A stretch of 64,000 nt of DNA from JANELJ01 sp024511395 (GTDB lineage Bacteria; Pseudomonadota; Gammaproteobacteria; GRL18): assembly GCA_963681975.1 (NCBI GenBank), contig OY820613.1:2914001-2978000 (forward strand). Direction: 5' to 3'. Position 1 is the stretch's first letter. Every line of letters begins with the position of its first letter. A model generated the notes under the pieces. That model made no database searches. It worked only from the letters and a program-made list of their open reading frames with translations, and was not told the origin of the DNA. Made by a program: the position numbers and the translations under genes. This document shows positions 9,537 through 18,837 of the stretch, piece after piece.

Positions 9537-9571
9537 AAGTTAAAAGCTTAAACATGGATGTATACTAACTA

Positions 9572-11069
9572 GTCCACCCTGAATAAAACATATAGCATTG
9601 ATTTATAAAGAAATATTGCTTGATTATGGGTGTTAAATTTGCAAGTTTTTGGTAAAATAAGCCTTATTACCTTGCAAATTTCCATACCAAAATGAAGCCA
9701 AAGAAACAGCCAAAAATACCTCAGGAAGACCTGTTCAGGATGCGTCTTGAAAACATGCTGGACTTAAATCATGAGTTGATTAAGTTATCAAAACACATAA
9801 ACTGGGAAAGTCTTGATAAAGAATGGGGAGCCCTGTTTATATCCACTAAAGGCGCTCCTGCTATACGCACTCGCCTGATTGCAGGATTGCATTACCTGAA
9901 ACATCTGCATGATTTATCGGATGAACAGGTCGTAAAAAGCTGGACAGAAAATCCGTACTGGCAATGTTTTTGTGGAGAAGAATACTTTCAGCATAAGATG
10001 CCTATACACCCTACGACCATGACCAAATGGCGTAACCGGCTGGGTAAGTCAGGCAGTGAAAAATTACTGATTGAAACCATTAAGGCCGGACTAAAGAGTA
10101 AAACCATAAAGCCCGGCAGTTTAAAGAAAGTCACGGTAGATACTACCGTACAGGAAAAGAACATCGCTTTTCCAACCGATTCAAAGCTCCTGAACAAAGC
10201 CAGAGAAAACCTGGTTAAACTGTCCAAAGAGCACGGTATTAAACTGCGCCAGAATTATAATCGGATTGGACCTCAATATGTATTAATGGCCAGTCGTTAT
10301 GCTCATGCAAAACAGTTTAAACGCATGAAGAAAATGAATAATAAACTGAAATCCCGTTTAGGTCGCGTTAAAAGGGATATTGAACGACAACTGCCCAATT
10401 ATTCTGTTGATATTCAGTCACTGTTTGAAGTGGTTCTGGAACAGGCACAGAAACTGATAGAGCAGGAGCAGCACAGTAAGAACAAGCTTTACAGTTTACA
10501 CGCCCCGGAAGTCGAGTGTGTCAGTAAAGGCAAAGCTCATAAGCCTTATGAATTTGGGGTTAAAGCCAGTATCGCTGTGACCAACAAGGAAGGCTTTGTT
10601 ATTGGGGCTCAAAGTTGTCCAGGAAATCCTTATGATGGACATACCTTGTTACCACAACTGGAGCAGATAAAACAGTTTACAGCAGTACAACCGGAACAGT
10701 GCTTTGTTGACCGGGGTTATCGTGGACATGAAGTAAAAGACACTAAAGTTTTTATCTCAGGTCAGAAACGAGGCGTTACCCGAAGTATTAAAAAGGCATT
10801 AAAACGGCGCAGTGCGATTGAGCCTGAAATTGGTCATATGAAAAACGATGGCCGTTTAGACCGCTGCTATCTGAAAGGTGCAGTCGGTGATGCCATTAAT
10901 GTGGTTATGGTAGCCGCTGGTCATAACTTAAGAAAGATCCTCAATAAGCTCCGGCTTTTGTGGCTCAAAATTATTTCCGGTTTGATGGGGTGTTTTATCA
11001 AACCGGAGCAATCTGCTGCTTTAAACCTGGCTTGAGGTCAGGCTTAAAACGGTATTATTCAGGTTGAAC
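9572..11069 (+). mobile_element. IS5-like element, copy C (intact)
   Basis: 1,498 bp with ends GTCCACCCTGAATAA and TTATTCAGGTTGAAC, flanked on both sides by TAACTA (9566-9571, 11070-11075). It differs from the other copies at many silent positions and several residues (MKPKKQ, DLNHEL, VVLEQ), so it is the most diverged full-length copy. Confidence 0.9.
9692..11035 (+). CDS. IS5-like transposase, full length
   Basis: 447 residues, same domain order as copy B: DUF772-like N-terminus, Asp in VTVDTTVQEKN, FVDRGYRGHEV, and EPEIGHMKND. All key residues that I can recognise are present, and there is no internal stop. With copy B it is a candidate source of the active enzyme for the whole family in this genome. 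Confidence 0.85.
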   Translation: MKPKKQPKIPQEDLFRMRLENMLDLNHELIKLSKHINWESLDKEWGALFISTKGAPAIRTRLIAGLHYLKHLHDLSDEQVVKSWTENPYWQCFCGEEYFQHKMPIHPTTMTKWRNRLGKSGSEKLLIETIKAGLKSKTIKPGSLKKVTVDTTVQEKNIAFPTDSKLLNKARENLVKLSKEHGIKLRQNYNRIGPQYVLMASRYAHAKQFKRMKKMNNKLKSRLGRVKRDIERQLPNYSVDIQSLFEVVLEQAQKLIEQEQHSKNKLYSLHAPEVECVSKGKAHKPYEFGVKASIAVTNKEGFVIGAQSCPGNPYDGHTLLPQLEQIKQFTAVQPEQCFVDRGYRGHEVKDTKVFISGQKRGVTRSIKKALKRRSAIEPEIGHMKNDGRLDRCYLKGAVGDAINVVMVAAGHNLRKILNKLRLLWLKIISGLMGCFIKPEQSAALNLA

Positions 11070-11154
11070 TAACTATGGTTGAGCCTGCTGCATTGATTAT
11101 TCCCGCCAGTTTATTACACTTAAAAAGCAATCCTTACGTGGAGTAATTTATACA

Positions 11155-11223
11155 ATGAAATTGCAGACTAAAGTCTATATTATTACTGCAATTATTTTCC
11201 TGCTGCACTTCGCACTCGTTTGA
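11155..11223 (+). pseudogene. Truncated gene start (membrane sensor-like N-terminus)
   Basis: A GGAG ribosome site at 11139-11142 precedes ATG 11155. The 22 codons encode MKLQTKVYIITAIIFLLHFA, a positively charged start and one membrane helix, as in chemoreceptors or GGDEF/EAL sensors. The frame runs directly into the 5'-truncated IS5-like copy G and stops at TGA 11221-11223. The rest of the gene is not adjacent; it was lost with the left end of that IS. Confidence 0.5.
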
Positions 11224-12342
11224 TTGCAGGATTGCATTACCTGAAACACCTGCATGATTTATCAGATGAACAGGTAGTAAAAGGCTGGACAGAAAATCCG
11301 TACTGGCAGTATTTCTGTGGTGAAGAATACTTTCAGCATAAGATGCCCATACACCCTGTGACCATGACCAAATGGCGTAACCGGCCGGGTAAATCAGGCA
11401 GTGAAAAATTACTGATTGAAACCATTAAAGCCGGACTAAAGAGTAAAACTATCAAGCCAGGCAGTTTAAAGAAAGTCACGGTAGATACTACCGTACAGGA
11501 AAAGAACATCGCTTTTCCAACCGATTCAAAGCTCCTGAACAAAGCCAGAGAAAACCTGGTTAAACTGTCCAAAGAGCACGGTATTAAACTGCGCCAGAAC
11601 TATAATCGGGTTGGGCCGCAATATGCACTAATGGCCAGTCGTTATGCTTATGCAAAACAGTTTAAACGTATGAAGAAAATGAACAATAAACTGAAATCCC
11701 GTTTAGGTCGTGTTAAACGGGATATTGAACGACAACTGCCCAATTATTCTGTTGATATTCAGTCATTGTTTGAAGTAGCTCTAAAACAGGCTCAGAAACT
11801 GATTGAGCAGGAGCAGCACAGTAAGAACAAGCTTTACAGTTTACATGCACCTGAAGTCGAGTGTATCAGTAAAGGCAAAGCTCATAAGCCTTATGAATTT
11901 GGAGTTAAAACCAGTATCGCGGTAACTAACAAGGAAGGCTTTGTTATTGGCGCTCAAAGTTGTCCGGGCAATCCTTATAATGGACATACCTTGCTGCCAC
12001 AACTGGAACAGATAAAACAGTTTACAGCCGTACAACCGGAACAATGCTTTGTTGACCGGGGTTATCATGGACATAAAGTAAAAGACACTAAAGTTTTTAT
12101 CTCAGGTCAGAAGCGAGGCGTTACCCGAAGTATTAAAAAGGCATTAAAACGGCGCAGTGCTGATGCCATTAATATGGTTATGGTAGCCGCTGGACATAAC
12201 TTAAGAAAGATCCTCAATAAGCTCCGGCTTTTGTGGCTCAAAATTATTTCCGGTTTGATGGGATATTTTATCAAACCAGAACAATCAGCCGCTTTAAACC
12301 TGGCTTGATGTCAGGCTTAAAACGGTATTATTCAGGTTGAAC
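11209..12342 (+). mobile_element. IS5-like element, copy G (left end missing)
   Basis: The left ~370 bp, including the terminal repeat and the transposase start, are missing; homology begins near CGCACTCG at 11211. The right end (TTATTCAGGTTGAAC) is intact and followed by TACATA. No matching flank exists at the left, so a deletion took the left end and neighbouring DNA. Confidence 0.85.
11220..12308 (+). pseudogene. IS5-like transposase, 5' truncated with internal in-frame deletion
   Basis: Begins within LIAGLHYLKHL; about 86 N-terminal residues are lost. Near the C-terminus RRSA joins directly to DAINMVMV. This drops 23 residues (69 bp) that include the conserved EPEIGHMKND, so the catalytic Glu region is gone. 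The frame is otherwise open. It cannot encode an active enzyme. Confidence 0.85.
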
Positions 12343-12926
12343 TACATACATGATTATCATTATAAACTTCTCCTGTATTTAATAGGGCAAAGGCAGTTCT
12401 GGCCATTTTGTTTACTAATGCCACTGCTGCAATATTGTATCCTCGCCAGTTGAGCAAACGACTCAGCCAGAGACTAACCGGGTCTTTTTTCCCGGCTATA
12501 GTACGCAATCTTGAACGGGCACCATGAATTAACAGTGTTCGTAAATAACCTGAGATCTGGATAAGAACCCAGTCATTTACCTAAATACAGAGAGTTTTCA
12601 TATCACTCTCATCTATTCTGATTGTCGGCTTGTCTTTTTTATGACAATAGGCCATCAGAGAACCAAAAAGGTTCAACATAAAACCACTTACGCTTCTATG
12701 ACGTAAATGTTCAATCTGTGTAATATTTTTTAGCTGATCATTAACCGTTTCAATTATAAAACGTTTTTTCAGCATAATCTTATCCCACAATGCAATGGCA
12801 CGTGGTTTCATGTTTCGTCTGACATTGGTAATAAGCCCGACATCCTGTTCAAACAGTTTTGTTCTGGTCTAATGGAACCGGACACTTTAATAAGAGATAA
12901 TAATAATCAATTATTGATGTGTCAGA

Positions 12927-13217
12927 ATGGTACAGAAACGAACATACAAACAATATTCTAAAGAATATAAAGAAGAAGCGGTAGCACTGGTTCTCGAACA
13001 AGGTTATTCAGTGCCAGAGGCGGCTAAATCACTGGGTATAGCCAGCAATATACTGTATCGCTGGAAGAGTAAAATAGAATCTCAACCTGAAGGCAAGTCA
13101 TTGTCAGTTGATGAACGTGAAGAGCTGAAGCGCTTACGTAAAGAAGTTAAAAATTTACGTCTGGAGAAAGAGATTTTAAAAAAGGCCAGTGCCTTCTTCG
13201 CGAAAGAAATGAAGTAA
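12927..13217 (+). CDS. IS3-family orfA (helix-turn-helix protein)
   Basis: 96 residues: an N-terminal helix-turn-helix (YSKEYKEEAVALVLEQGYSVPEAAKSLGIASNILYRWKSK) and a leucine zipper-like coil (LKRLRKEVKNLRLEKEILKKASAFF). It binds the element ends and, through a -1 frameshift, is fused to the orfB integrase. Undamaged here. Confidence 0.85.
   Translation: MVQKRTYKQYSKEYKEEAVALVLEQGYSVPEAAKSLGIASNILYRWKSKIESQPEGKSLSVDEREELKRLRKEVKNLRLEKEILKKASAFFAKEMK
13178..13184 (+). promoter_or_regulatory. Programmed -1 frameshift site (A_AAA_AAG)
   Basis: A6G in the orfA frame as A AAA AAG, within the codons for ILKK. A -1 slip continues into the orfB frame (GQCLLRERNEVKFDFIRDES) without a stop. This is the classic IS3-family arrangement for making the OrfAB transposase. 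Confidence 0.75.
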
Positions 13218-14086
13218 AATTTGATTTCATAAGAGATGAATCGTCACACCACCCGGTGACTGTTTTATGCCGGGAAATGCGGGTCAGTACATCAGCTTAC
13301 TATGCCTGGAAGAAACGACCAGGTCAGTTGATTACAGCAGAAACACTGCACCTGCATCGTCGTATGAAAGCGCTCTTTAAGCAAAGCCGTAATAGCTTAG
13401 GCAGCCGTGAAATGATGAAGAAATTACGTGAAGAAGGCATTGAAACTGGTCGTTATAAAGTACGTAAGTTAATGAAAATATTGAAATTAAAAGTTACTCA
13501 ACGCATTGCATACAAAGTAACCACTAAAAGAAACCATAATGATGATGTAGCGGATAATTTACTCAATCAGAATTTTAATCCTGTTGCTTCTAATCAGGTT
13601 TGGGCCGGAGACATTACGTATTTAAAAACCGGTGAAGGTTGGATGTATTTAGCTATTGTAATGGATTTATACTCACGTCGTATTGTTGGCTGGTCTATCA
13701 GTAAACGCATGACGACAGACTTAATATGTAAAGCAATGGTAATGGCCTATAACATAAGACAGCCGCCTTTTGGGCTTGTTTTTCATAGTGATCGAGGTTC
13801 ATAGTACACCAGTAAGCGATATAGAAAGTTACTGAGTCATTATGGAATACGGGCCAGCATGGGGGATGTAGGCGCTTGTTGGGATAATGCTGTGGTTGAA
13901 CGTTTTTTTGGTAGTCTTAAGCATGATTGGATATTCAAAATTGCTCAGCCAACTCGTGAGCATATGAAGAAAGATGTTGCAGTTTACATGAGGTATTACA
14001 ACCTGGAAAGACTGCATTCAGCAAATGGTGAGCAGTCACCAATTAACTATGAAAATTCTCTAAAAAAAATGTCCGGTTGGACTTGA
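13184..14086 (+). pseudogene. IS3-family orfB integrase, one nonsense codon
   Basis: Reads HHPVTVLCREMRVSTSAYYAWKKRPG (HTH_21-type region), then the rve catalytic core: VWAGDITYLKTGEGWMYLAIVMDLYSRRIVGW, HSDRGS, ACWDNAVVERFFGSLKHDW, and a C-terminus to KKMSGWT. In the conserved HSDRGSQYTS motif the CAG glutamine codon is TAG (13802-13804). The rest is open in the same frame. One C-to-T transition therefore inactivates the element. Confidence 0.85.
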
Positions 14087-14408
14087 CCAGTACAACCATC
14101 AAAGACTTTATGCCTGGGTATGCGAATGTTTTGGCATACTTTAATGCTGCTCGCATCAACAAAGGCAATTCCGGTTGGCTTTCCTTTGCAATGAGTAAAG
14201 TAAGCGCATAATGGCACCAGTACCGATGACATCACTCACAGGAAACGGCTATAGCTCAATAAATTTGGAAACTCTTTCCTAAGATGTTGATGCACATGGC
14301 ATAAATAATAACTCTTAAAATCTTTGTAATGTGACTGATGAAAGTTAATCAGGATAGTCATCAGTTCACCGGGGGACAGTGTAAATTAAACTGTGTATCC
14401 GCTCTTAT

Positions 14409-15611
14409 TTAAATATAAGGAGCCAACTGCTCCTCAAACTCGATTATAAATCGATTCATAGCTGCTTTCCAATTTCTGATGGGCATTGTCCATTTTTTGG
14501 AAGCCGACTGGATAGCCAGATAAATCACCTTCATAGCAGAATCATCGTTAGGAAACAGTCGCCGGTTCTTAATAGCCTTGCGAATAACACTGTTCACTGA
14601 CTCAATGGCATTGGTGCTATAAATAACCCGCCGGATATCCTCAGGATAATCAAACAGCGTGATAAGGTTGGGCCAGTGCGCCTTCCATGACCGGCTGATT
14701 TGCGGGTATTTATCATCCCACTTTTGAGCAAACCGCTCTAATTCCAGTGCTGCTTCCTGCTCAGTTGCAGACTGGTAGATTTGCTTTAAATCCGCTGTAA
14801 CTGCTTTATAGTCCTTCCAGGGCACAAACTTCAGTGAATTTCTGACCATATGCACAATACACAACTGAACTCTGGCCTGAGGGCAGGCAGTATTAATTGC
14901 TTCAGGAAAACCGCTTAAGCCATCCACACAGGCGATTAAGATGTGCTGTAAGCCTCTGTTCTGTAATTCAGTCAATACAGAGAGCCAGAACTTAGCCCCT
15001 TCATTTTCTGATAGCCACATACCCGGCAGTTCTTTTTTACCCTCCAGGTTAATCCCCGGAGCCAGATAAACAGCTTTATTGATAACCCGTTTATCCTGGC
15101 GGATTTTAACCACAATGCAGTCCAGATAGACAATGGGGTAAACAGGCTCCAGTGGGCGTGACTGCCATTCCACTACCCGTTCCATGATGCTATTGGTCAC
15201 CTGAGAGACCAGGGCGGGTGAAATATCCACCCCATACATTTCCTCAAAGGTATCCACAATATCACGAGTGCTCATGCCTTTGGCATACAGAGCCATAATC
15301 TGGTCATCCATGCCGGTGATACGGGTCTGGCGCTTTTTGACCAGCTGAGGTTCAAATTTGGACTGTCTGTCTCTGGGGGTATTCAGTTCAAACTGACCGT
15401 GCTCACCTTTTAACTGTTTTCGGTTGTAGCCATTGCGGCTATTGCCCTCTTCCTTATCCAGAAAATAATCCATTTCGGCATTCAGAGCGGCTTCAACGGT
15501 CATTTTAGTCAGTTGAGCACTGAGGTCGCTTAAATCCTGAGGGGTTTTTAAATCTTTAGCCAGTTCGTTGGCCAGGGCCTGTAACCTGTCTTTGTTCATT
15601 GTCTTACTCAT
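14409..15611 (-). CDS. IS256-family mutator-type transposase
   Basis: 400 residues, full length. The N-terminal DNA-binding region (LAKDLKTPQDLSDLSAQL) and the AEMDYFLDKEEGNSRNGYNRK segment are typical. The DDE core follows: YPIVYLDCIVVKIRQDKRV (first Asp), LIACVDGLSGFPEAI (second Asp), CIVHMVRNSLKFVPWKDYK (the conserved C/H signature), and the RRVIYSTNAIESVNSVIRKAIKNR segment with the catalytic Glu. No lesion seen, so this may be an active copy. Confidence 0.9.
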   Translation of the reverse strand: MSKTMNKDRLQALANELAKDLKTPQDLSDLSAQLTKMTVEAALNAEMDYFLDKEEGNSRNGYNRKQLKGEHGQFELNTPRDRQSKFEPQLVKKRQTRITGMDDQIMALYAKGMSTRDIVDTFEEMYGVDISPALVSQVTNSIMERVVEWQSRPLEPVYPIVYLDCIVVKIRQDKRVINKAVYLAPGINLEGKKELPGMWLSENEGAKFWLSVLTELQNRGLQHILIACVDGLSGFPEAINTACPQARVQLCIVHMVRNSLKFVPWKDYKAVTADLKQIYQSATEQEAALELERFAQKWDDKYPQISRSWKAHWPNLITLFDYPEDIRRVIYSTNAIESVNSVIRKAIKNRRLFPNDDSAMKVIYLAIQSASKKWTMPIRNWKAAMNRFIIEFEEQLAPYI

Positions 15612-15689
15612 CGCTGTATTCCTTGTTATAGGGTAACAAAAGATGGTTCAGACCGGCAGGGGGTTAATAATGTCGACTTCAGTCGAAGA

Positions 15690-15814
15690 GAAATTCCACC
15701 TCCATGGTGAGCAAATACCTGGAAAAGGCAGGGTGTCAAGGAGGAGTCCTGAAAGGAAGCTCCTTGATAGCCTGACTTTGGAAGGTAGGCTGTTCACTAT
15801 GGAGGTGGTATTTC
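15690..15814. repeat. ~125-bp imperfect hairpin inside the IS256 leader
   Basis: GAAATTCCACCTCCATGGTG pairs with the inverse of GAAATACCACCTCCATAGTG at the far end. Inside, TACCTGGAAAAGGCAGGG pairs with the inverse of TACCTTCCAAAGTCAGGC, and TCAAGGAG pairs with CTCCTTGA at the tip. It is unrelated in sequence to the H1-H3 repeats. It lies between the right IR and the transposase start of the IS256 element, where most elements of this family have only a short leader. Confidence 0.65.
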
Positions 15815-16556
15815 AGGTTTGTTCATTTAACCTCTGCTGACTTAAACCACCGCAATGAGCGTTTACACAGTTATTTTTACACCCTCCACCGGGGCTCATT
15901 ACACCTTGTCGTCTTCTCTTTTTATCACCGGATTCCAGCAGTGTTTTTTCCCATTCAGGATAAAAGACCTGGTTGAAATCATCGATATTACAATACAATT
16001 CATCTATAGTAGTCACTTGCCTGTTCCTTGTTCAAATTCATTTGATTTGGTCATTAAATGATCTGATCGAGAAACAGGCATTTAGTTCAATATTTTTTAG
16101 TTCTTATCCAGAATTCAGGTTGGTTAACTTGAGCTGTACGGCTCTTTACTAACTGGTTGTGTACCCGATGAACGGATTGAACGACCAGTTGCTCCTCGTT
16201 TTTTATCGAGACAAAACGCATATTGGGACGTTGAACCGCCTCACAAATGGCTTCAGCATCCAGACTGTCATTCTTATTGGATTTGACAAAAGGTTTAACA
16301 AACTGAGGCGCTATAAGTTTGACTTCATGACCATACTCTTGAAACTTGCGAGCCCAATAATGGGCACTGCCACAGGCCTCCATGGCTATTAAACAGGACG
16401 GTAATTTAGACACAAAGTTTGATAATTGGCTTCTGGTCATTTTTTTTGTTAAAACCTTCTGGCCCCTGTCATCGGCAGCATAAATATAAAAACTGCTCTT
16501 TGCCAGATCAATTGCCAGTATTTTTATTGCACGTTTTACTTTAAAATTACTCATAA

Positions 16557-16639
16557 GGTTCGCCTCTCTACTCTGTTGTTATGTGTAAAAACACAATTTT
16601 GGCACATTTTTATGATGCCGTTAGAGAGTAGGGCGAACC
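16557..16639. repeat. Inverted repeat at the left end of the IS110 relic
   Basis: GGTTCGCCTCTCTACTCT at one side and the inverse GGTTCGCCCTACTCTCTA at the other bracket an 83-bp non-coding stretch just upstream of the IS110 start. IS1111-type IS110 elements carry sub-terminal inverted repeats, and this is most likely that end. A bridge RNA would be sought in the non-coding ends, but the other end is lost. Confidence 0.45.
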
Positions 16640-16727
16640 ATTCCATTTGTTCAGATTAACCCAGTTCATTGATCCTCTATTAAGAAATATGAACAACATC
16701 AAAAAATTATTTATCATAAGACAGAAA

Positions 16728-16758
16728 CAAAAAAGAGGACATAAAGTCCTCTTTTTTG
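16728..16758 (-). terminator. Intrinsic terminator of groESL
   Basis: AAAAAAGAGGAC-ATAAA-GTCCTCTTTTTT, a perfect hairpin with a T-run on the minus strand, about 30 bases after the groEL stop. Confidence 0.85.
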
Positions 16759-16786
16759 TTTGGCTTAGTTTAAAATGGGGGGATGA

Positions 16787-18424
16787 TTACATCATGCCGC
16801 CCATTCCTCCCATGCCACCCATATCAGGTGCTGCGGGTGCAGCTTCCTGAGGGATTTCACTAACCATGGCTTCAGTCGTCAGCATCAGACCGGAGACTGA
16901 GGCTGCGTGCTGCAGTGCAGAACGGGTCACTTTGGCTGGGTCCATAATGCCCATTTCAATCATGTCACCGTAAACACCGGTGGCTGCATTGTAGCCATAG
17001 TTGCCTTTGCCGTTTTTAACATTGTTAACCACAACAGATGACTCATCACCGGCATTTAATGCAATCTGACGCATGGGTTCTTCCATGGCGCGTTTGGCAA
17101 TATCAACACCGACACTCTGATCATGGTTAGGTGTTTCAACTTCACCAATGTTCTGCAGCGCACGGATAAGCGCTACGCCACCACCGGGTACCACACCTTC
17201 TTCAACTGCGGCACGGGTTGCATGCAGAGCATCTTCAACACGGGCTTTCTTCTCTTTCATTTCAACTTCAGTGGCTGCGCCTACTTTAATGACCGCAACA
17301 CCGCCGGCTAATTTAGCCACACGTTCCTGAAGTTTTTCCTTGTCATACTCGGAAGTAGTTTCTTCCAGTTGACGGCGGATTTGCTCAACACGGGCAGAAA
17401 TGTCTGCCTGATCACCGGCACCATCAATAATGGTGGTGTTTTCCTTACCAACCTGTACGCGCTTGGCGGTACCCAGGTCATCCAGAGTAACCCCTTCCAG
17501 GCTCAGGCCGACTTCTTCAGAGATTACAGTCGCGCCAGTCAGGATAGCAATATCCTGCAGCATGGCTTTACGGCGATCACCGAAACCAGGGGCTTTAACC
17601 GCAGTGACTTTAACCACACCGCGCATATTGTTAACCACCAGAGTCGCCAGAGCTTCGCCTTCAATGTCTTCAGCAATTATAAATAATGGCTTACCAGACT
17701 TGGCTACGGCTTCCAGTACGGGCAGTAAGTCACGGATATTGGAGATTTTCTTGTCGTGTAACAGGATATAAGGTGATTCCAGATCCGCTGTCATGCTGTC
17801 CTGGTTGTTAACAAAGTAAGGTGACAGGTAACCGCGGTCAAACTGCATACCTTCTACTACATCTAGTTCGTTATGCAGAGCAGAACCTTCTTCAACGGTA
17901 ATAACGCCTTCCTTACCAACTTTTTCCATTGCATCGGCAATGATTTTACCAATACTTTCATCGGAGTTGGCAGAAATGGAACCGACCTGAGCAATGGCTT
18001 CAGAGTCTTCACAGGGCTTGGCCATGCCTTCAATTTCGGCAACGGCTGCATCTACGGCTTTATCAATACCGCGTTTCAGATCCATGGGATTCATACCGGC
18101 GGCAACCGCTTTTAAACCTTCGTTCAGGATAGACTGAGCCAGTACGGTAGCCGTAGTGGTACCGTCACCGGCAACATCAGATGTCTGGGAAGAGACTTCC
18201 TTAACCATCTGGGCACCCATGTTTTCAAACTTGTTTTCCAGTTCAATTTCCTTGGCTACGGAGACACCATCTTTAGTAATGGTGGGCGCACCAAAGGCTT
18301 TATCCAAAACGACATTACGGCCTTTCGGGCCTAATGTTACTTTTACTGCATTGGCCAGTGTATTGACACCGGCAACCATAAGATGACGCGCGTCATCACC
18401 AAATTTTACGTCTTTAGCTGGCAT
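16787..18424 (-). CDS. groEL: 60-kDa chaperonin GroEL
   Basis: 545 residues, full length. ATP-binding segments are in place: LGPKGRNVVL and TKDGVSVAKEI near the N-terminus, and GDGTTTATVLAQ (about 86-97), plus the Gly-Met tail GGMGGMGGMM. It forms the double-ring folding chamber with GroES. It is downstream of groES with a ~100-bp gap and shares its CIRCE-controlled promoter. Several long frames on the other strand inside the gene are by-products of its codon use. Confidence 0.97.
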   Translation of the reverse strand: MPAKDVKFGDDARHLMVAGVNTLANAVKVTLGPKGRNVVLDKAFGAPTITKDGVSVAKEIELENKFENMGAQMVKEVSSQTSDVAGDGTTTATVLAQSILNEGLKAVAAGMNPMDLKRGIDKAVDAAVAEIEGMAKPCEDSEAIAQVGSISANSDESIGKIIADAMEKVGKEGVITVEEGSALHNELDVVEGMQFDRGYLSPYFVNNQDSMTADLESPYILLHDKKISNIRDLLPVLEAVAKSGKPLFIIAEDIEGEALATLVVNNMRGVVKVTAVKAPGFGDRRKAMLQDIAILTGATVISEEVGLSLEGVTLDDLGTAKRVQVGKENTTIIDGAGDQADISARVEQIRRQLEETTSEYDKEKLQERVAKLAGGVAVIKVGAATEVEMKEKKARVEDALHATRAAVEEGVVPGGGVALIRALQNIGEVETPNHDQSVGVDIAKRAMEEPMRQIALNAGDESSVVVNNVKNGKGNYGYNAATGVYGDMIEMGIMDPAKVTRSALQHAASVSGLMLTTEAMVSEIPQEAAPAAPDMGGMGGMGGMM

Positions 18425-18525
18425 GTTTTATACCTCAATAATTCTTTTGTGTTTTAACTTAGCTATATAATTAAGATTAAAGTTAAAAATTAGTTTTCTG
18501 GTGAAAAGATTTCTGCAGTGCCTGT

Positions 18526-18813
18526 TTATTCAACAACAGCTAGAATGTCTTCTTCACGCATAATCAGTAAAGTTTCATCACCGACTTTAACTTCGTTACC
18601 GGAATATTTACCGAAAATAACCTTGTCACCGGCTTTAACTTCCATGGCAATCTGGTCACCATTTGTGGCTGTACGGCCATTACCAACGGCAACGACTTCA
18701 CCTTCGGAAGGTTTTTCTGCGGCTGAATCCGGGATGTAGATACCACCAGCGGTTTTTGTTTCTTCTTCTAGACGTCGCACTACTACGCGATCACCAAGTG
18801 GGCGAATATTCAC
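18526..18813 (-). CDS. groES: 10-kDa co-chaperonin GroES
   Basis: 95 residues. MNIRPLGDRVVVRRLEEETKTAGGIYIPDSAAEKP contains the mobile loop that docks on GroEL (about 16-34), and the C-terminus LLIMREEDILAVVE is canonical. It is the first gene of the groESL operon. The ribosome site AAGGAGAAA lies between the CIRCE element and the start. Confidence 0.97.
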   Translation of the reverse strand: MNIRPLGDRVVVRRLEEETKTAGGIYIPDSAAEKPSEGEVVAVGNGRTATNGDQIAMEVKAGDKVIFGKYSGNEVKVGDETLLIMREEDILAVVE

Positions 18814-18837
18814 TTTGCTATTTCTCCTTAAGAATTT

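Larger units (their letters stand above)
12860..14094 (+). mobile_element. IS3-family element inside IS982 copy 2
   Basis: 1,235 bp with inverted ends TGTTCTGGTC...CCGGACA and TGTCCGG...GACCAGTACA (TG...CA termini). The flanks (GTT and ACC) do not match, and about 205 bp of the host IS982 are missing here. So a deletion, or a recombination between IS982 copies, touched one edge. Confidence 0.85.
14375..15886 (-). mobile_element. IS256-family element inside IS982 copy 2
   Basis: Ends GACAGTGTAAATTAAACTGT and the inverse of GAGGGTGTAAAAATAACTGT. Both sides carry the 8-bp duplication CACCGGGG (14367-14374, 15887-15894), the usual length for IS256. 1,512 bp, of which 275 bp upstream of the transposase are non-coding and hold a long hairpin. 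Confidence 0.9.
12581..16016 (-). pseudogene. IS982 transposase, copy 2, in three pieces
   Basis: Start TIDELYCNIDDF at 16016, interrupted by IS256 (15886-14375). It continues to SYSRFL, then the in-frame TGA seen in all copies and the VMSSVLVPLCAYF segment. It is interrupted again by IS3 (14094-12860) with loss of the GWFYGFKLHLII block, and ends with KPRAIALWDKIMLKKRFIIETVND...MKTLCI at 12581. Confidence 0.8.
12548..16120 (-). mobile_element. IS982-family element, copy 2 (carries IS3 and IS256)
   Basis: Left end ACCTGAGATC at 12548 and right end GAATTCAGGT at 16120. The body is present in three pieces: 12548-12859, 14095-14374 and 15887-16120. About 205 bp of IS982 are missing where the IS3 sits, while the IS256 insertion is clean. 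Flanks are TAAATA at the left and TGGTTA at the right, so there is no target duplication. Confidence 0.85.
12343..16554 (-). pseudogene. IS110-family (IS1111-like) transposase relic in two halves
   Basis: The N-terminal half (16121-16554, ATG at 16554) carries the RuvC-like DEDD start LAIDLAKSSFYIYAADDRG, MEACGSAHYWARKFQEYG and NKNDSLDAEAICEAVQ, and breaks after KSRTAQVNQ. The C-terminal half (12343-12547) carries LRTLLIHGARSRLRTIAGKKDP and NWRGYNIAAVALVNKMARTAFAL. It runs without its own stop into IS5-like copy G. About 150 residues that normally lie between the halves are absent. IS982 copy 2 occupies the gap, and its two flanks do not match, so the halves were brought together by recombination and not by one simple insertion. 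Confidence 0.8.

Noticed and set aside
9572..12342. Composite transposon formed by IS5-like copies C and G
   Set aside because: The DNA between them is about 140 bp with only a truncated gene start; copy G lacks its left end and there is no outer target duplication.
15690..15814. Integron attC site
   Set aside because: The long stem lacks the attC core sites (RYYYAAC/GTTRRRY) at its ends and no integron cassette gene is adjacent.
16787..18424. Several 60-113 codon frames antisense to groEL
   Set aside because: They follow from the codon bias of groEL and have no ribosome sites or recognisable products.
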